11,175 nt of DNA from Bacillota bacterium (lineage in GTDB: Bacteria; Bacillota_I; Bacilli_A; Erysipelotrichales; Erysipelotrichaceae). Position 1 is the first letter of the stretch; every line of letters starts with the position of its first letter. The notes below the pieces were generated by a model. It was not told the origin of the DNA and ran no database searches. It worked only from the letters and a program-made list of their open reading frames with translations. The stretch lies in NCBI GenBank assembly GCA_023388035.1, contig JAEWGY010000078.1, positions 1 through 11,175 on the forward strand, written 5' to 3'. A program made the translations under genes and the position numbers. Positions 1-7,686 of this stretch are shown here, piece by piece.

Positions 1-920
1 CGATGTGTCACAGCATTTACTATACCTTCTAACCACGAAAATTCTGGATATTCAGGAACTGTTTTAAATTTACCAGTTAATGGATCCAATGCGGTAAATT
101 CTCTTAATTGAGATGAAATAAATAATCTAGTTTCATCAATCAATTTAAGAATATTACATTCAATATTTTTATCTTTAATAATATTCATTCGTGTCCCAAC
201 TTGAGCAGAATTCCCATCATAACGAACAAATCTTACTCTACAATTTGGATAAAACTGAGAAATATTTTTTGCAAACAGAAGAACTGCAGCGTTTGTTAAA
301 TAATTATTTCCATCTTGACTTTTAATAAAAGCTCTAGCTTTTAAAACTTGTTCAGTTGGCAAATGACTTGCATCTAGTTTTTCTTTATATTCGCTAATTA
401 ATTCTTCATCTAAGTCTTCGATTGATGCATCTCTATTAATCTCATCTTCAAAATGTCTAGTACTTTTTGTATATTCTAAATTTCTAAGGTCATCTCCTTT
501 TAATTCTTTAGTTTTATCACCAATTCTTAAATAAGTAGAATCATTTATTGTTCTTACAATTTGATCAACACATGGTTGAATATGTAATAACAACAATTGA
601 TCTTCTTCTCCCTTACTGTTTATAACATTTAAAAACTCTTCATTATACTGTGGCATGGGTTTACATCCATTCTTAGGAATAGCAATAAACTCATTAACTT
701 TATCCATACCATACTGATGGATTCCTTCAATTTCTAATGTCTTATCACTTATTCCAATGACAATAGTACCACCTTCAGCATTAGCAAAAGCTGAGATTAA
801 AGGCGCTAAATCAGATGGTTTAATTCTCACTTATTTTCTATCAAAATATTTATTTTCATGTTCCTTTTGCATATATTCCAATGTTAAAAGAGGATTATAA
901 GAAGAAAATACTCGATTCAC
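1..920 (-). pseudogene. Schlafen/AlbA_2-domain putative ATP-binding regulator, interrupted by an in-frame stop; partial at window edge
   Basis: A GTG start at 920 follows AGGAGGG (933-927) with a 6-nt spacer. The frame reads 29 codons (start VNRVFSSYNPLL, end ENKYFDRK), hits TAA at 833-831, and continues in the same frame without another stop to base 1. The continuation shows the AlbA_2 core IKPSDLAPLISAFANAEGG, then IVIGI. Near the edge PEFSWLEGIVNAVTHR resembles the N-box of GHKL-type ATPases found in this RecG-like family. Relatives, as I remember them, read DRKSARIKP across the break, so TAA replaces a Ser codon (TCA to TAA is one change). A GTG codon directly follows the TAA (830-828) but has no SD; restart there could give a protein lacking 30 residues. 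Family members are described as putative DNA-binding transcriptional regulators or defence-associated accessory genes; the role here is unknown. It has its own promoter. A sequencing error is the main alternative. Confidence 0.72.
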
Positions 921-993
921 AATGATCCCTCCTAAGAACCTAATTTGATTTTATCATAAGTAAAATATTATTTTATTATCTAATTATAGTCAT

Positions 994-1023
994 ATTATAT
1001 CTTTTTATAGAAAAACATTTCAA
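994..1023 (-). promoter_or_regulatory. Promoter of the AlbA_2-domain gene
   Basis: Reading the minus strand, TTGAAA (1023-1018) and TATAAT (999-994) are separated by 18 nt. Transcription would start near 987, giving a leader of roughly 65 nt before the GTG at 920. The match is good, but no experimental support is available from sequence. Confidence 0.6.
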
Positions 1024-1200
1024 AGTAATAATAGCATTGCTAAATGTTACTCTCTGATGAGTTTCTACAAACATAAATTCTTCCCAAATTTATTTATAAG
1101 AGTTTTGAAATAGCAAATAATTGTTTTCTTATATGTTTGCCACATAACATTATTTTCAACAATCAAATATTCCTTTCAATATTTATTATACCCTATTTTA
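1024..1200. other. AT-rich intergenic stretch, no recognised gene
   Basis: This is the unexplained part of the 350-bp gap between the AlbA_2 gene and rpsI. It is very AT-rich and no RNA gene is visible. A 32-codon minus-strand ORF (1074-976, ATG start, a weak GGGAAG upstream) covers its edge; I do not recognise the product and it overlaps the promoter at 994-1023. A TATAAT hexamer on the minus strand at 1190-1185 has no convincing -35. The stretch could be a decayed gene end or simple spacer. Confidence 0.4.
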
Positions 1201-1248
1201 AAAATAAAAAAGAAGTATCTAAACTTCTCACAAAGTCTAAATACTTCT
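1201..1248 (-). terminator. Rho-independent terminator of rplM-rpsI
   Basis: Bases 1211-1226 and 1233-1248 form a 16-bp stem (two positions pair as G-U on the RNA) around a 6-nt loop. On the minus strand the stem is followed at once by TTTTTATTTT (1210-1201). It lies 24 bp past the rpsI stop, which makes it the natural end of the ribosomal protein transcript. Confidence 0.9.
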
Positions 1249-1272
1249 CTAATTTTCTCATAACAATTATTA

Positions 1273-1677
1273 TTAACGTTTTGAGAATTGTGGTGCTCTT
1301 CTTGCACCTTTAAGACCGTATTTTTTACGTTCTTTAGCACGTGGATCTCTAGTTAGAAAACCTGCAGCTTTTAAAGGTTTGCGATAATCTTCACTAACTT
1401 CTAGTAAGGCTCTTGAAATACCATGTCTCATAGCTCCTGCTTGTCCTGTAAAACCACCACCGTAAACATTGATAGAAATATCAAATTGATTTACAGTTTC
1501 TGTTATTTCAAGCGGTGATTTAACAACCATTCTTAATAAAGCTTGAGGAAGATATTCTTTTAATTCCTTACCATTTACAATAATGTTTCCTTCTCCTGCA
1601 CTTAAATAAACTCTTGCTACAGAAGATTTTCTTCTACCAGTACCAAGGTAGGTAATATTACTCTTTTTCTTAGCCAT
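1273..1677 (-). CDS. rpsI: Small ribosomal subunit protein uS9 (S9)
   Basis: A 134-residue protein of normal S9 length. The N-terminus shows the family signature [13 protein letters not shown] (12-25) and the middle shows [22 protein letters not shown] (about 71-92). The basic tail ends [14 protein letters not shown], the C-terminal extension that in ribosome structures reaches the P-site tRNA anticodon arm. The ATG at 1677 is preceded by AAAGGAGA lying inside the end of rplM, and only 2 nt separate the rplM stop codon (TAG) from this ATG, so translation is probably coupled. It is co-transcribed with rplM, the standard bacterial order, and followed by a strong terminator. Nothing unusual is seen. 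Confidence 0.98.
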   Translation of the reverse strand: MAKKKSNITYLGTGRRKSSVARVYLSAGEGNIIVNGKELKEYLPQALLRMVVKSPLEITETVNQFDISINVYGGGFTGQAGAMRHGISRALLEVSEDYRKPLKAAGFLTRDPRAKERKKYGLKGARRAPQFSKR

Positions 1678-1679
1678 AA

Positions 1680-2123
1680 CTATTCTCCTTTACCAAGTTT
1701 TAACTCAACTGGTTTTTGAGCTGAGTGTGGATGATCAGCACCTTTATAAACAAATAAATGCTTACGAATTTTATTACCTAATTTGGTGTGAGGAATCATA
1801 CCATGAACAGCTCTTTCTACCCATTCAACCGGATATTTTTCTCTCATAATTCTTGTGCTTCGCTTACGTAATCCACCTGGATACATTGAGTGATTATAAT
1901 AGAATTTCTTAAATTCTTGATTACCAGTAATCTTAGCTTTTTCAGCATTTACAATGATAACATAATCACCACAATCAACATTAGGAGTAAAGCTTGGTTT
2001 GTGCTTACCTCTTAATACTGTCGCAACCGCAGTTGCTAGACGACCTAAGGTCATACCGCTAGCATCGACTAGATACCATGTTCTAGTAACATTAGCTGGT
2101 TTTAAAATTGTTGTCTGACGCAT
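1680..2123 (-). CDS. rplM: Large ribosomal subunit protein uL13 (L13)
   Basis: A 147-residue protein, the usual length for L13, an early-assembling 23S rRNA-binding protein. Recognisable family segments are [19 protein letters not shown] (16-34), [20 protein letters not shown] (37-56), [15 protein letters not shown] (75-89) and the C-terminal [19 protein letters not shown]. The ATG at 2123 follows GAAGAGG (2137-2131) with 7-nt spacing. It is the first gene of the rplM-rpsI pair. Its transcript begins with a structured leader of about 60 nt, where L13 probably regulates its own synthesis, as known for L13 leaders of other Firmicutes. Confidence 0.98.
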   Translation of the reverse strand: MRQTTILKPANVTRTWYLVDASGMTLGRLATAVATVLRGKHKPSFTPNVDCGDYVIIVNAEKAKITGNQEFKKFYYNHSMYPGGLRKRSTRIMREKYPVEWVERAVHGMIPHTKLGNKIRKHLFVYKGADHPHSAQKPVELKLGKGE

Positions 2124-2182
2124 GTCATTACCTCTTCTTTCTTATAGTAGTTTCCGGGGCTACATAAACATAGATAAGGTCC
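2124..2182 (-). promoter_or_regulatory. Putative L13 autoregulatory leader of rplM
   Basis: The leader contains a hairpin in which TTATGTAG (minus strand, 2166-2159) pairs with CTAC-ATAA (2150-2142, one bulged T) around the loop CCCCGGAAA. Upstream, CCTT (2179-2176) can pair with GAGG (2134-2131) of the Shine-Dalgarno sequence, which would hide the ribosome-binding site. L13 leaders are an established class in low-GC Gram-positives; I assign this one from position and hand folding, not from a covariance-model match. Confidence 0.5.
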
Positions 2183-2187
2183 TAAAT

Positions 2188-2216
2188 ATTTTACTTTAAT
2201 TATCATATTTAGTCAA
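2188..2216 (-). promoter_or_regulatory. Promoter of rplM-rpsI
   Basis: On the minus strand TTGACT (2216-2211) and TAAAAT (2193-2188) are 17 nt apart, close to the vegetative sigma-factor consensus. Expected transcription start is about 2181. The -35 box directly abuts the U-tract of the upstream tRNA terminator. Confidence 0.75.
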
Positions 2217-2236
2217 TAAAAAAAGTCTTTCGACTT
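2217..2236 (-). terminator. Terminator of the tRNA-Arg transcript
   Basis: On the minus strand AAGTC (2236-2232), loop GAAA, GACTT (2227-2223) are followed by a run of T to 2218. The stem is short (5 bp) but closed by a stable GAAA tetraloop and has an uninterrupted U-tract. It lies 3 nt past the second tRNA CCA end. Confidence 0.75.
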
Positions 2237-2238
2237 AA

Positions 2239-2315
2239 TGGCGCGCCATGCAGGAGTTGAACCCACAACCTTTTGATCCGTAGTCAAACGCTCTATCCAA
2301 TTGAGCTAATGGCGC
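2239..2315 (-). tRNA. tRNA-Arg (anticodon ACG)
   Basis: A complete cloverleaf of 77 nt. The acceptor stem GCGCCAT pairs perfectly with ATGGCGC. The D arm is GCTCAATTGGATAGAGC, and the anticodon stem TTTGA/TCAAA encloses loop CTACGGA with anticodon ACG (A34 expected to become inosine). The T arm GTGGG-TTCAACT-CCTGC has G-U pairs. The discriminator is G, and CCA is encoded at 2241-2239. It follows the tRNA-Arg(UCU) gene after only 3 nt. Confidence 0.95.
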
Positions 2316-2318
2316 AAG

Positions 2319-2395
2319 TGGCGTCCATGAAGGGATTCGAACCCCTGACCCTGCGCTTAGAAGGCGCATGCTCTATCCAGCTGAGCTACATGGAC
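2319..2395 (-). tRNA. tRNA-Arg (anticodon UCU)
   Basis: A complete 77-nt cloverleaf. Acceptor stem GTCCATG/CATGGAC, D arm GCTCAGCTGGATAGAGC, anticodon stem TGCGC/GCGCA with loop CTTCTAA giving anticodon TCT, and T arm AGGGG-TTCGAAT-CCCTT. The discriminator is G and CCA is encoded at 2321-2319. It reads AGA/AGG, which are the predominant Arg codons in an AT-rich genome like this. It is first in a two-tRNA transcript. Confidence 0.96.
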
Positions 2396-2404
2396 ACGGT
2401 ATTT

Positions 2405-2433
2405 ATTATAAAGGAATAATTCTTTTTTTTCAA
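2405..2433 (-). promoter_or_regulatory. Promoter of the tRNA-Arg pair
   Basis: On the minus strand TTGAAA (2433-2428), a 17-nt spacer and TATAAT (2410-2405) form a near-consensus promoter. Transcription would begin near 2398, just ahead of the first tRNA base at 2395. It is divergent from the pheS promoter, with about 45 bp between the two -35 boxes. Confidence 0.85.
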
Positions 2434-2477
2434 GTACTTCTAAGTAATTTTTTATCATCTTTTTATTCTTTAGTTTA

Positions 2478-2506
2478 TTGATTAATTTTTTCTGTTAAGC
2501 TATAAT
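2478..2506 (+). promoter_or_regulatory. Promoter of the pheST T-box operon
   Basis: TTGATT (2478-2483), a 17-nt spacer and TATAAT (2501-2506) precede the T-box leader. The start of transcription is expected near 2513, about 10 nt before stem I begins. Confidence 0.85.
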
Positions 2507-2512
2507 TAATAA

Positions 2513-2709
2513 GTAAATCGTAGATTTAAAGTAGTAATTAGAAGCTGTTAATTAAAGAGAGAGGTGCTGGCTGGGATACCTTATTAACAATCTAGTGAAT
2601 TCATTAAATCAGAGAAGCTAATCCCTTCCGTCTAAACAACGTTATCGTTTAATGAGTAATAAATTAAGGTGGTACCTCGCTTTAAAAGCGACCTTTGGTA
2701 ACACCTTTT
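2513..2709 (+). promoter_or_regulatory. T-box riboswitch, tRNA-Phe specific (UUC specifier)
   Basis: Stem I is closed by GATTTAA (2523-2529) pairing with TTAAATC (2604-2610). The specifier loop has the AGTA loop-E motif (2530-2533) on its 5' side and GTGAATTCA on its 3' side, so the specifier is TTC (2600-2602), a Phe codon, one A before the closing helix as in known T-boxes. The upper stem TGTTAAT/ATTAACA leads to the AGAGAG distal region. AACG-TTAT-CGTT (about 2638-2649) may be stem III. The T-box AAGGTGGTACCTCG (2666-2679) contains TGGT, complementary to the ACCA end expected for tRNA-Phe. Uncharged tRNA-Phe would stabilise the antiterminator and switch on pheST. Confidence 0.95.
2666..2709 (+). 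terminator. Regulated terminator of the pheS T-box
   Basis: AAGGTGGTACC (2666-2676) pairs with GGTAACACCTT (2697-2707) with one mismatch. The perfect inner hairpin TCGCTTTAAAAGCGA (2677-2691) sits inside, and TTTT follows. The stem uses up the T-box sequence, so it and the tRNA-bound antiterminator exclude each other. The U-tract is short, so termination may be leaky. Confidence 0.8.
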
Positions 2710-2726
2710 ATATTATAAGGAGCAAT

Positions 2727-3755
2727 ATGATAGATAAGAATATTTTAATTAATTTTAATAAGGAACTTAATGACTGTAGTGATGAAAAACAATTAAAAGA
2801 ATTAAGGGATAAATATTTAGCTAAAAAAGGTTTAGTTCAATCACTCATGGCTAAGATGAAAGATTTAACAAGTGCAGAGAAACCTTTATATGGTAAGTTA
2901 GTAAATGATTTAAAAGAGGAAATTACTAAAAAAATTAATGACTTAAATGAAGAATTTGAAAAAGCAAAATTAATCCGTAAATTGAATAGTGAAAAAATTG
3001 ATGTAAGTCTTGATGTTTTTAAACCTAATATCGGTGATTTACATCCTCTAAGTATCATTATAAATGAAATTGAAGATCTTTTTATCAGTTTAGGCTACGA
3101 AATTGAATATGGTCCTGAGGTTGAGAGTGATTATTATAATTTCGAACTAGCAAATACACCTAAGGGACATCCAGCAAGAGATATGCAAGATACTTTTTAT
3201 ATCGATGATAATACTTTACTTAGAACTCATACTACTGCCATTCAAACAAGAGTTCTTGCTAATCATAAAAAGCTACCTCTTAAGGTTATTTGTCCAGGTA
3301 AGGTATATCGTAATGATGCAGATGATGCTACCCATTCACATCAATTTACTCAAATTGAGGGTATTGTAGTGGCAGAGAATGTTTCTTTATCGGATCTTAA
3401 ATTCACTTTGCAAATTCTTGCGGATAAAATTTTAGGCAAGGGTCGTAAAATTCGTTTTAGACCATCCTATTTTCCTTTTACTGAACCTTCTTTTGAAGTG
3501 GATGTTTCATGTCATAAATGCAACGGAGAAGGTTGTGCCCTTTGTAAAGATAGTGGTTATATTGAAGTATTAGGAAGCGGTATGGTTCATCCTAATGTAT
3601 TAGAAGCTGCTGGTATTGATAGTACTAAATATAGTGGTTTCGCTTTTGGTTTAGGTGTTGAAAGAATTGCGATGCTTAAATATGGCATTGATGATATTAG
3701 ACATTTTTATAATAATGATTTAAGATTCATTAAGAATTTTAAACGCTTTGAATAG
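2727..3755 (+). CDS. pheS: Phenylalanine--tRNA ligase alpha subunit
   Basis: PheS carries the class II active site that joins Phe to tRNA-Phe and works as an alpha2-beta2 tetramer with PheT in the cytoplasm. From the ATG at 2727 it has 342 residues, close to the usual length. Residues 1-90 are the helical coiled-coil arm that contacts tRNA. Motif 2 is [22 protein letters not shown] (191-212). Substrate-site segments are [12 protein letters not shown] (164-175) and [10 protein letters not shown] (251-260). Motif 3 is [14 protein letters not shown] (304-317). C262-x2-C265-x4-C270-x2-C273 is the usual four-cysteine insert of Gram-positive PheS. I chose this start because AAGGAG (2717-2722) precedes it and the family begins here; the upstream in-frame ATG at 2652 lies inside the T-box. 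Expression is controlled by that T-box. Confidence 0.97.
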   Translation: MIDKNILINFNKELNDCSDEKQLKELRDKYLAKKGLVQSLMAKMKDLTSAEKPLYGKLVNDLKEEITKKINDLNEEFEKAKLIRKLNSEKIDVSLDVFKPNIGDLHPLSIIINEIEDLFISLGYEIEYGPEVESDYYNFELANTPKGHPARDMQDTFYIDDNTLLRTHTTAIQTRVLANHKKLPLKVICPGKVYRNDADDATHSHQFTQIEGIVVAENVSLSDLKFTLQILADKILGKGRKIRFRPSYFPFTEPSFEVDVSCHKCNGEGCALCKDSGYIEVLGSGMVHPNVLEAAGIDSTKYSGFAFGLGVERIAMLKYGIDDIRHFYNNDLRFIKNFKRFE

Positions 3756-3763
3756 GAGTAAAT

Positions 3764-6133
3764 ATGCTAGTAAGTTATAATTGGTTAAAAGAATATATAG
3801 ATTTAGATGATTTAAGCGCTGATGATGTAGCAAACTTGCTTACTAATGCCGGAGTTGAGGTTGAATCAGTAAGAAAACAAATTGCTGTAAATAATCTAAG
3901 CAGCGCTATTATCAGTGAGTGCCACAAACATCCTAAAAGTGATCATTTAAAGATTTGCACAGTAAATACTGATAATCAAAGTTATCAAATAGTATGTGGT
4001 GCTAAAAATGCACGTGAAGGTATCAAGGTTATTTTAGCTAAGGAAGGAGCTATTTTACCTTCAATTACCATTAAGAAAACAAAGATTCTAAATATTGAAT
4101 CAGAAGGAATGCTTTGTTCTTTAAAGGAGATTGGTGTTGATCCTAAAATCCTAAGTGATGAAGAATTAAATGGTATTCATGAATTAGCTTCAGATATTAA
4201 ATTAGGTTTAGAAGGTGAAGAGTTATTAAAGGAACTAAAATTAGATGACTATCTTTTAGATTTAAAACCTACCCCAAATAGAGCTGATTTATTTTCTATT
4301 TATGGTATTGTTAATGAATTGTCTGCTATTTTAGGGAGAGAAAATAAATTAAAAGAATATATTGATGATTATGCTTTAGCTTTAAATCCCTTTAAAATAA
4401 GCATTGATACTAAAGACTGCGATAAATTATATACTAGATTAATTAAAGGAATTGAAATTAAAGAGAGTCCTGAATTTATTAAAAGAAGATTAGCAGCTGT
4501 AGGCATTAATACCATTAACAACCTAGTGGATATTTCTAATTATGTAATGTATGAACTGGGACAACCATTACACTTTTATGATGCAGCTAAATTAGATTCA
4601 GATCTATGTGTTAGTAATGCTCGCAATGAAAAATATACTGCTTTAGATGGTAATGAATATCAATTAAAGGATGATATTGTTATTAGATCTAATAATAATA
4701 TTGTTGGAATTGCTGGCATAATGGGTGGTGATGATTCTAAAATTGATACTAATACAAATTCTATTTTAATCGAAGCAGCTATTTTCGATAAGGCGATGAT
4801 CAGAAATTCATCTAGACGTTTAAATTTAAGTAGTGAATCAAGTTATCGTTTTACTAAAGGAATTGATCCGAATAATCCTTTAAAAGCAATAATATATGCT
4901 ACTCATTTACTTTGTAAGTATGCTAATGCTAAAGAGATCTCTAAGATTAATTTTATTGATAATAAGCCTTTTAAGGAAAATAGCATCAGTATCAGTTTAA
5001 AACAAATTAATACTTTACTTGGTAGTGATTTTACTAAGGAAGAAGTTAATGGTGTTTTTACTAATTTAAAATTAAGACCAGAATATAAGGATGATTTGTT
5101 TCATTGCATTATTCCATCATATCGACAAGATTTAAAGATAGCTCAAGATCTATGTGAAGAAGTTATTAGATTATTAGGCTTTGATCGTTTAAAAGAAATA
5201 GATATTGATAGTATTAATACTAAAGGTAATATCGATGAGGATAAGCGTTTTATTCGTAAAACTAAGTCAATTTGGACTGGTTTTGGTTTTAATGAAGTGA
5301 TTACTTATTCATTAATTGCTAAAGAAGGTAAACAATTACTTGCTCAAAATGAAGGTTATAAGCTATTATCACCACTTTCACTTAATCGTGCATATGTACG
5401 TTCATCATTATTTGGATCGCTATTAGAGACAGCCTCATATAATAAAGCAAGAAAAATAAAAAATATTAAGATTTTTGAAATTAGTGACGTTTATGCTAAG
5501 GATCTTTATGAATCAAGATTAGCTGTTTATCTAGATCAGGATTATCTTAACTCAAAATTTTTAAAAATTGATATTAATAGTGATTTTTATATCTTGAAGG
5601 GTTTTTTAAATACTTATTTTACGCAATTAGGTATTAATGGTATTGAATATCGTGAAAATGATCTTTATGATGAATATTTTTACTTAAATAAGTCAGCTAA
5701 AATCTATCATCATGATAAATTAATAGGCTTAATTGGTTATTTACATCCTAATATTCTTAATGAATATGATTTAACAGAATCGTTATACTTAGAAATTAGA
5801 CTTAATGATTTAATTAAGAGTGTTAAGGATAAGGTTGAATATCAGGCGATATCAATTTTCCCTAGTGTTAAAAGAGATTTAGCCTTGATTGTTAGAAATG
5901 ATGTTAAGGCTGAAAAGATTATTAAGCTAATAAAAGATAATTGTGATTTAGTTAAGGATATTGAGGTCTTTGATCTTTATCGTGGTAAAAATATTGATAA
6001 TGATCATTATTCCTTAGCTTTAAGTCTTTCTTTTGAAGCAGATTATACACTTACGGAGGAAGAGTTAAAGACTCACATTGATAAAATTTTAGTTGTTCTT
6101 AATGAAGGTTTAGGAATTAGTTTAAGAGGTTAA
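3764..6133 (+). CDS. pheT: Phenylalanine--tRNA ligase beta subunit
   Basis: A 789-residue beta subunit, near the usual length of about 800. Domains in order: N-terminal MLVSYNWLKEYIDL start; EMAP/OB-fold tRNA-binding domain at about 42-150 (HPKSDHLKICTV, CGAKNAREG); B3/B4 domain at about 210-390, which edits mischarged Tyr-tRNA-Phe in this family (LVDISNYVMYELGQPLHFYD, GIMGG); B5 domain at about 405-475; catalytic-like core; and ferredoxin-fold anticodon-binding domain over the last 90 residues or so (SIFPSVKRDLALIV). GGAG in front of the ATG is the SD, and the gene starts 8 nt after pheS. Its stop is 1 nt before the next ATG. Complete, with no frameshift or missing domain. Confidence 0.98.
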   Translation: MLVSYNWLKEYIDLDDLSADDVANLLTNAGVEVESVRKQIAVNNLSSAIISECHKHPKSDHLKICTVNTDNQSYQIVCGAKNAREGIKVILAKEGAILPSITIKKTKILNIESEGMLCSLKEIGVDPKILSDEELNGIHELASDIKLGLEGEELLKELKLDDYLLDLKPTPNRADLFSIYGIVNELSAILGRENKLKEYIDDYALALNPFKISIDTKDCDKLYTRLIKGIEIKESPEFIKRRLAAVGINTINNLVDISNYVMYELGQPLHFYDAAKLDSDLCVSNARNEKYTALDGNEYQLKDDIVIRSNNNIVGIAGIMGGDDSKIDTNTNSILIEAAIFDKAMIRNSSRRLNLSSESSYRFTKGIDPNNPLKAIIYATHLLCKYANAKEISKINFIDNKPFKENSISISLKQINTLLGSDFTKEEVNGVFTNLKLRPEYKDDLFHCIIPSYRQDLKIAQDLCEEVIRLLGFDRLKEIDIDSINTKGNIDEDKRFIRKTKSIWTGFGFNEVITYSLIAKEGKQLLAQNEGYKLLSPLSLNRAYVRSSLFGSLLETASYNKARKIKNIKIFEISDVYAKDLYESRLAVYLDQDYLNSKFLKIDINSDFYILKGFLNTYFTQLGINGIEYRENDLYDEYFYLNKSAKIYHHDKLIGLIGYLHPNILNEYDLTESLYLEIRLNDLIKSVKDKVEYQAISIFPSVKRDLALIVRNDVKAEKIIKLIKDNCDLVKDIEVFDLYRGKNIDNDHYSLALSLSFEADYTLTEEELKTHIDKILVVLNEGLGISLRG

Positions 6134-6134
6134 G

Positions 6135-7679
6135 ATGCTAGTTGATGATAAAATTTTAATTGGTAAAAGCGGTGAAGAAGAAATTTTTATTCATCCCCAA
6201 AATTTAAATCGCCACGGTATGATTTTAGGTGCTACAGGTACTGGGAAAACGATTACTTTAAAGGTATTAGCTGAAGATTTATCAGATCTAGGAGTAGTTA
6301 GCTTAATAGTCGATATCAAAGGTGATGTTGCTGCTTTAGCTAATGCTGGAAACTTTGATAAGGTAGCTAGTAGACTGCAAAAAATGGAAGTTACTAATTT
6401 TAAAAATAAGGCTTATCCTGTAGTTTTATTCGATGTTTTCGCTAAAAAAGGTCATCCTTTCAAAGCGACTTTAGATTTAATAGCACCAGATATTTTAGCT
6501 AATATGCTTGATCTTAATGATACTCAAGAAGCGATAATCAATATTGCTTATAAAGTTGCTAAAGATCAAAAATTAGCCTTAAAGAATCTTGATGACCTTA
6601 AAGCAATCTTAAATTATATTCAAGATAATGCAAGTAGTCTTAGCGTAGATTATGGTAATATTGCTAAGAGTAGTATTGCTACCATTCTACGAGCTATTTT
6701 GGTTTTGAAAGAAAATGGTGGTGATTTATTTATCGCAGAAAAAGCTTTAGAAATTCATGATTTGTTTGCTAATTTTAATGGTGGTCAAATTAATATTTTA
6801 GAATGTCAAGAATTATTTCAAAAACCTAAATTATATACAGCATTTCTGATTTATCTTTTAGATCGTTTATATAATAGTCTTAATGAGGTTGGTAATCCCT
6901 TAAAACCGAAGATTGTCTTATTTTTTGATGAAGCTCATTTAATTTTTAATAATGCTTCGAAATCATTAAAAGATAAAATTATACAGATTGTAAAATTAAT
7001 TAGATCAAAGGGAGTAGGAATCTTTTTTTGCTCACAAAGTCCTAAGGATATTGATCCTGAGGTTTTAAATCAGTTACAAACTCGTATCCAACATGCCTTA
7101 TATGCTTATAGTCCTAATGAAATCAAAGCAGTAGAACTTGCAGCTAAAAGTTTTAAGGAGAATCCTGCATTTAATACAGCTAAAACCATCGCTGAGCTTA
7201 AAACAGGGGAGGCCTTAGTTTCAACACTTGATTTAGACGGCAAGGTTACAATGGTTAAAAAGACGATGATAATGCCTATTAAGTCAAGTTTTAATGCGAC
7301 TCATAATCTAGATGAAATCATTAAAAAATCTCACTTATATGGACGTTATGAAGAAGCATATGATAGTTTATCAGCAGCTGAAATATTAGCTGATCGTAAA
7401 AAAGAAAAGGAAGAGGCTTTGTTAATTCAAAAAGAAAATGAATTAAAAGCAAAAGAAGAAGCGAAACGCATTAAGGAATTAGAAAAAGCAAGGGCTAAAC
7501 TTGAGGAGAAAGAAGCGAAGCTTAATGAACGTAGAATTAGAGAACTAGAGAAAGAAGAGTTATATCGAAAAAGAAGAGCTGAAAGAAGGCGTGAGCGATA
7601 TTTAGAAAAAGCTACTACTAAAGCTCTTAGTGGCGGACTTAAAGCAATTTCTAAAGTTTTAAAAAATTTATTTAAATAG
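6135..7679 (+). CDS. HerA-like DUF853 family P-loop ATPase with coiled-coil tail
   Basis: A 514-residue protein with a HerA/FtsK-type ATPase core: Walker A GATGTGKT (32-39), IVDIKGDV after strand 2 (58-65), Walker B VLFFDEAHLIF (261-271) and the sensor-like FFCSQSPKDIDPEVLNQLQ (297-315), with TRIQHALYAYSPNE after it. SHLYGRYEEAYDSLSAAEIL (399-418) matches the C-terminal signature of the DUF853 group (E. coli YjgR type). Residues 420-490 are an extremely charged Lys/Glu/Arg coiled coil, followed by a short amphipathic end. The biological role of DUF853 proteins is not established; ring-forming DNA translocation is the inference from HerA. No NurA nuclease gene lies beside it. The start is 1 nt past the pheT stop, with AGAGG upstream, so translation is probably coupled. 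Confidence 0.88.
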   Translation: MLVDDKILIGKSGEEEIFIHPQNLNRHGMILGATGTGKTITLKVLAEDLSDLGVVSLIVDIKGDVAALANAGNFDKVASRLQKMEVTNFKNKAYPVVLFDVFAKKGHPFKATLDLIAPDILANMLDLNDTQEAIINIAYKVAKDQKLALKNLDDLKAILNYIQDNASSLSVDYGNIAKSSIATILRAILVLKENGGDLFIAEKALEIHDLFANFNGGQINILECQELFQKPKLYTAFLIYLLDRLYNSLNEVGNPLKPKIVLFFDEAHLIFNNASKSLKDKIIQIVKLIRSKGVGIFFCSQSPKDIDPEVLNQLQTRIQHALYAYSPNEIKAVELAAKSFKENPAFNTAKTIAELKTGEALVSTLDLDGKVTMVKKTMIMPIKSSFNATHNLDEIIKKSHLYGRYEEAYDSLSAAEILADRKKEKEEALLIQKENELKAKEEAKRIKELEKARAKLEEKEAKLNERRIRELEKEELYRKRRAERRRERYLEKATTKALSGGLKAISKVLKNLFK

Positions 7680-7686
7680 GAGTTTT

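Noticed and set aside
831..833. Explaining the TAA by a variant genetic code
   Set aside because: TAA is used as a normal stop by other genes here (for example pheT and cls), and TGA is not used as Trp, so recoding is not supported.
976..1074. 32-codon minus-strand ORF (starts MFVETHQRV) upstream of the AlbA_2 gene
   Set aside because: The product is not recognised, the SD is weak, and the ORF contains the promoter hexamers at 1023-994. Kept only as a note in the intergenic entry.
1141..1200. Second minus-strand promoter with TATAAT at 1190-1185
   Set aside because: No -35 at the right distance apart from the terminator U-tract, and a better promoter (TTGAAA-N18-TATAAT) lies closer to the gene.
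2652..2726. N-terminal extension of pheS starting at the in-frame ATG at 2652
   Set aside because: These 25 codons are the T-box sequence and terminator stem, have no SD, and do not match PheS proteins. The ATG at 2727 with AAGGAG is the start.
2837..3058. 73-codon minus-strand ORF
   Set aside because: It is an antisense shadow of pheS with no RBS and a composition explained by AT-rich codons on the other strand.
6135..7679. HerA-NurA or HerA-Sir2 phage defence system
   Set aside because: Only the ATPase is present. The neighbours are pheT and a sugar kinase, with no nuclease, NADase or mobile element signs.
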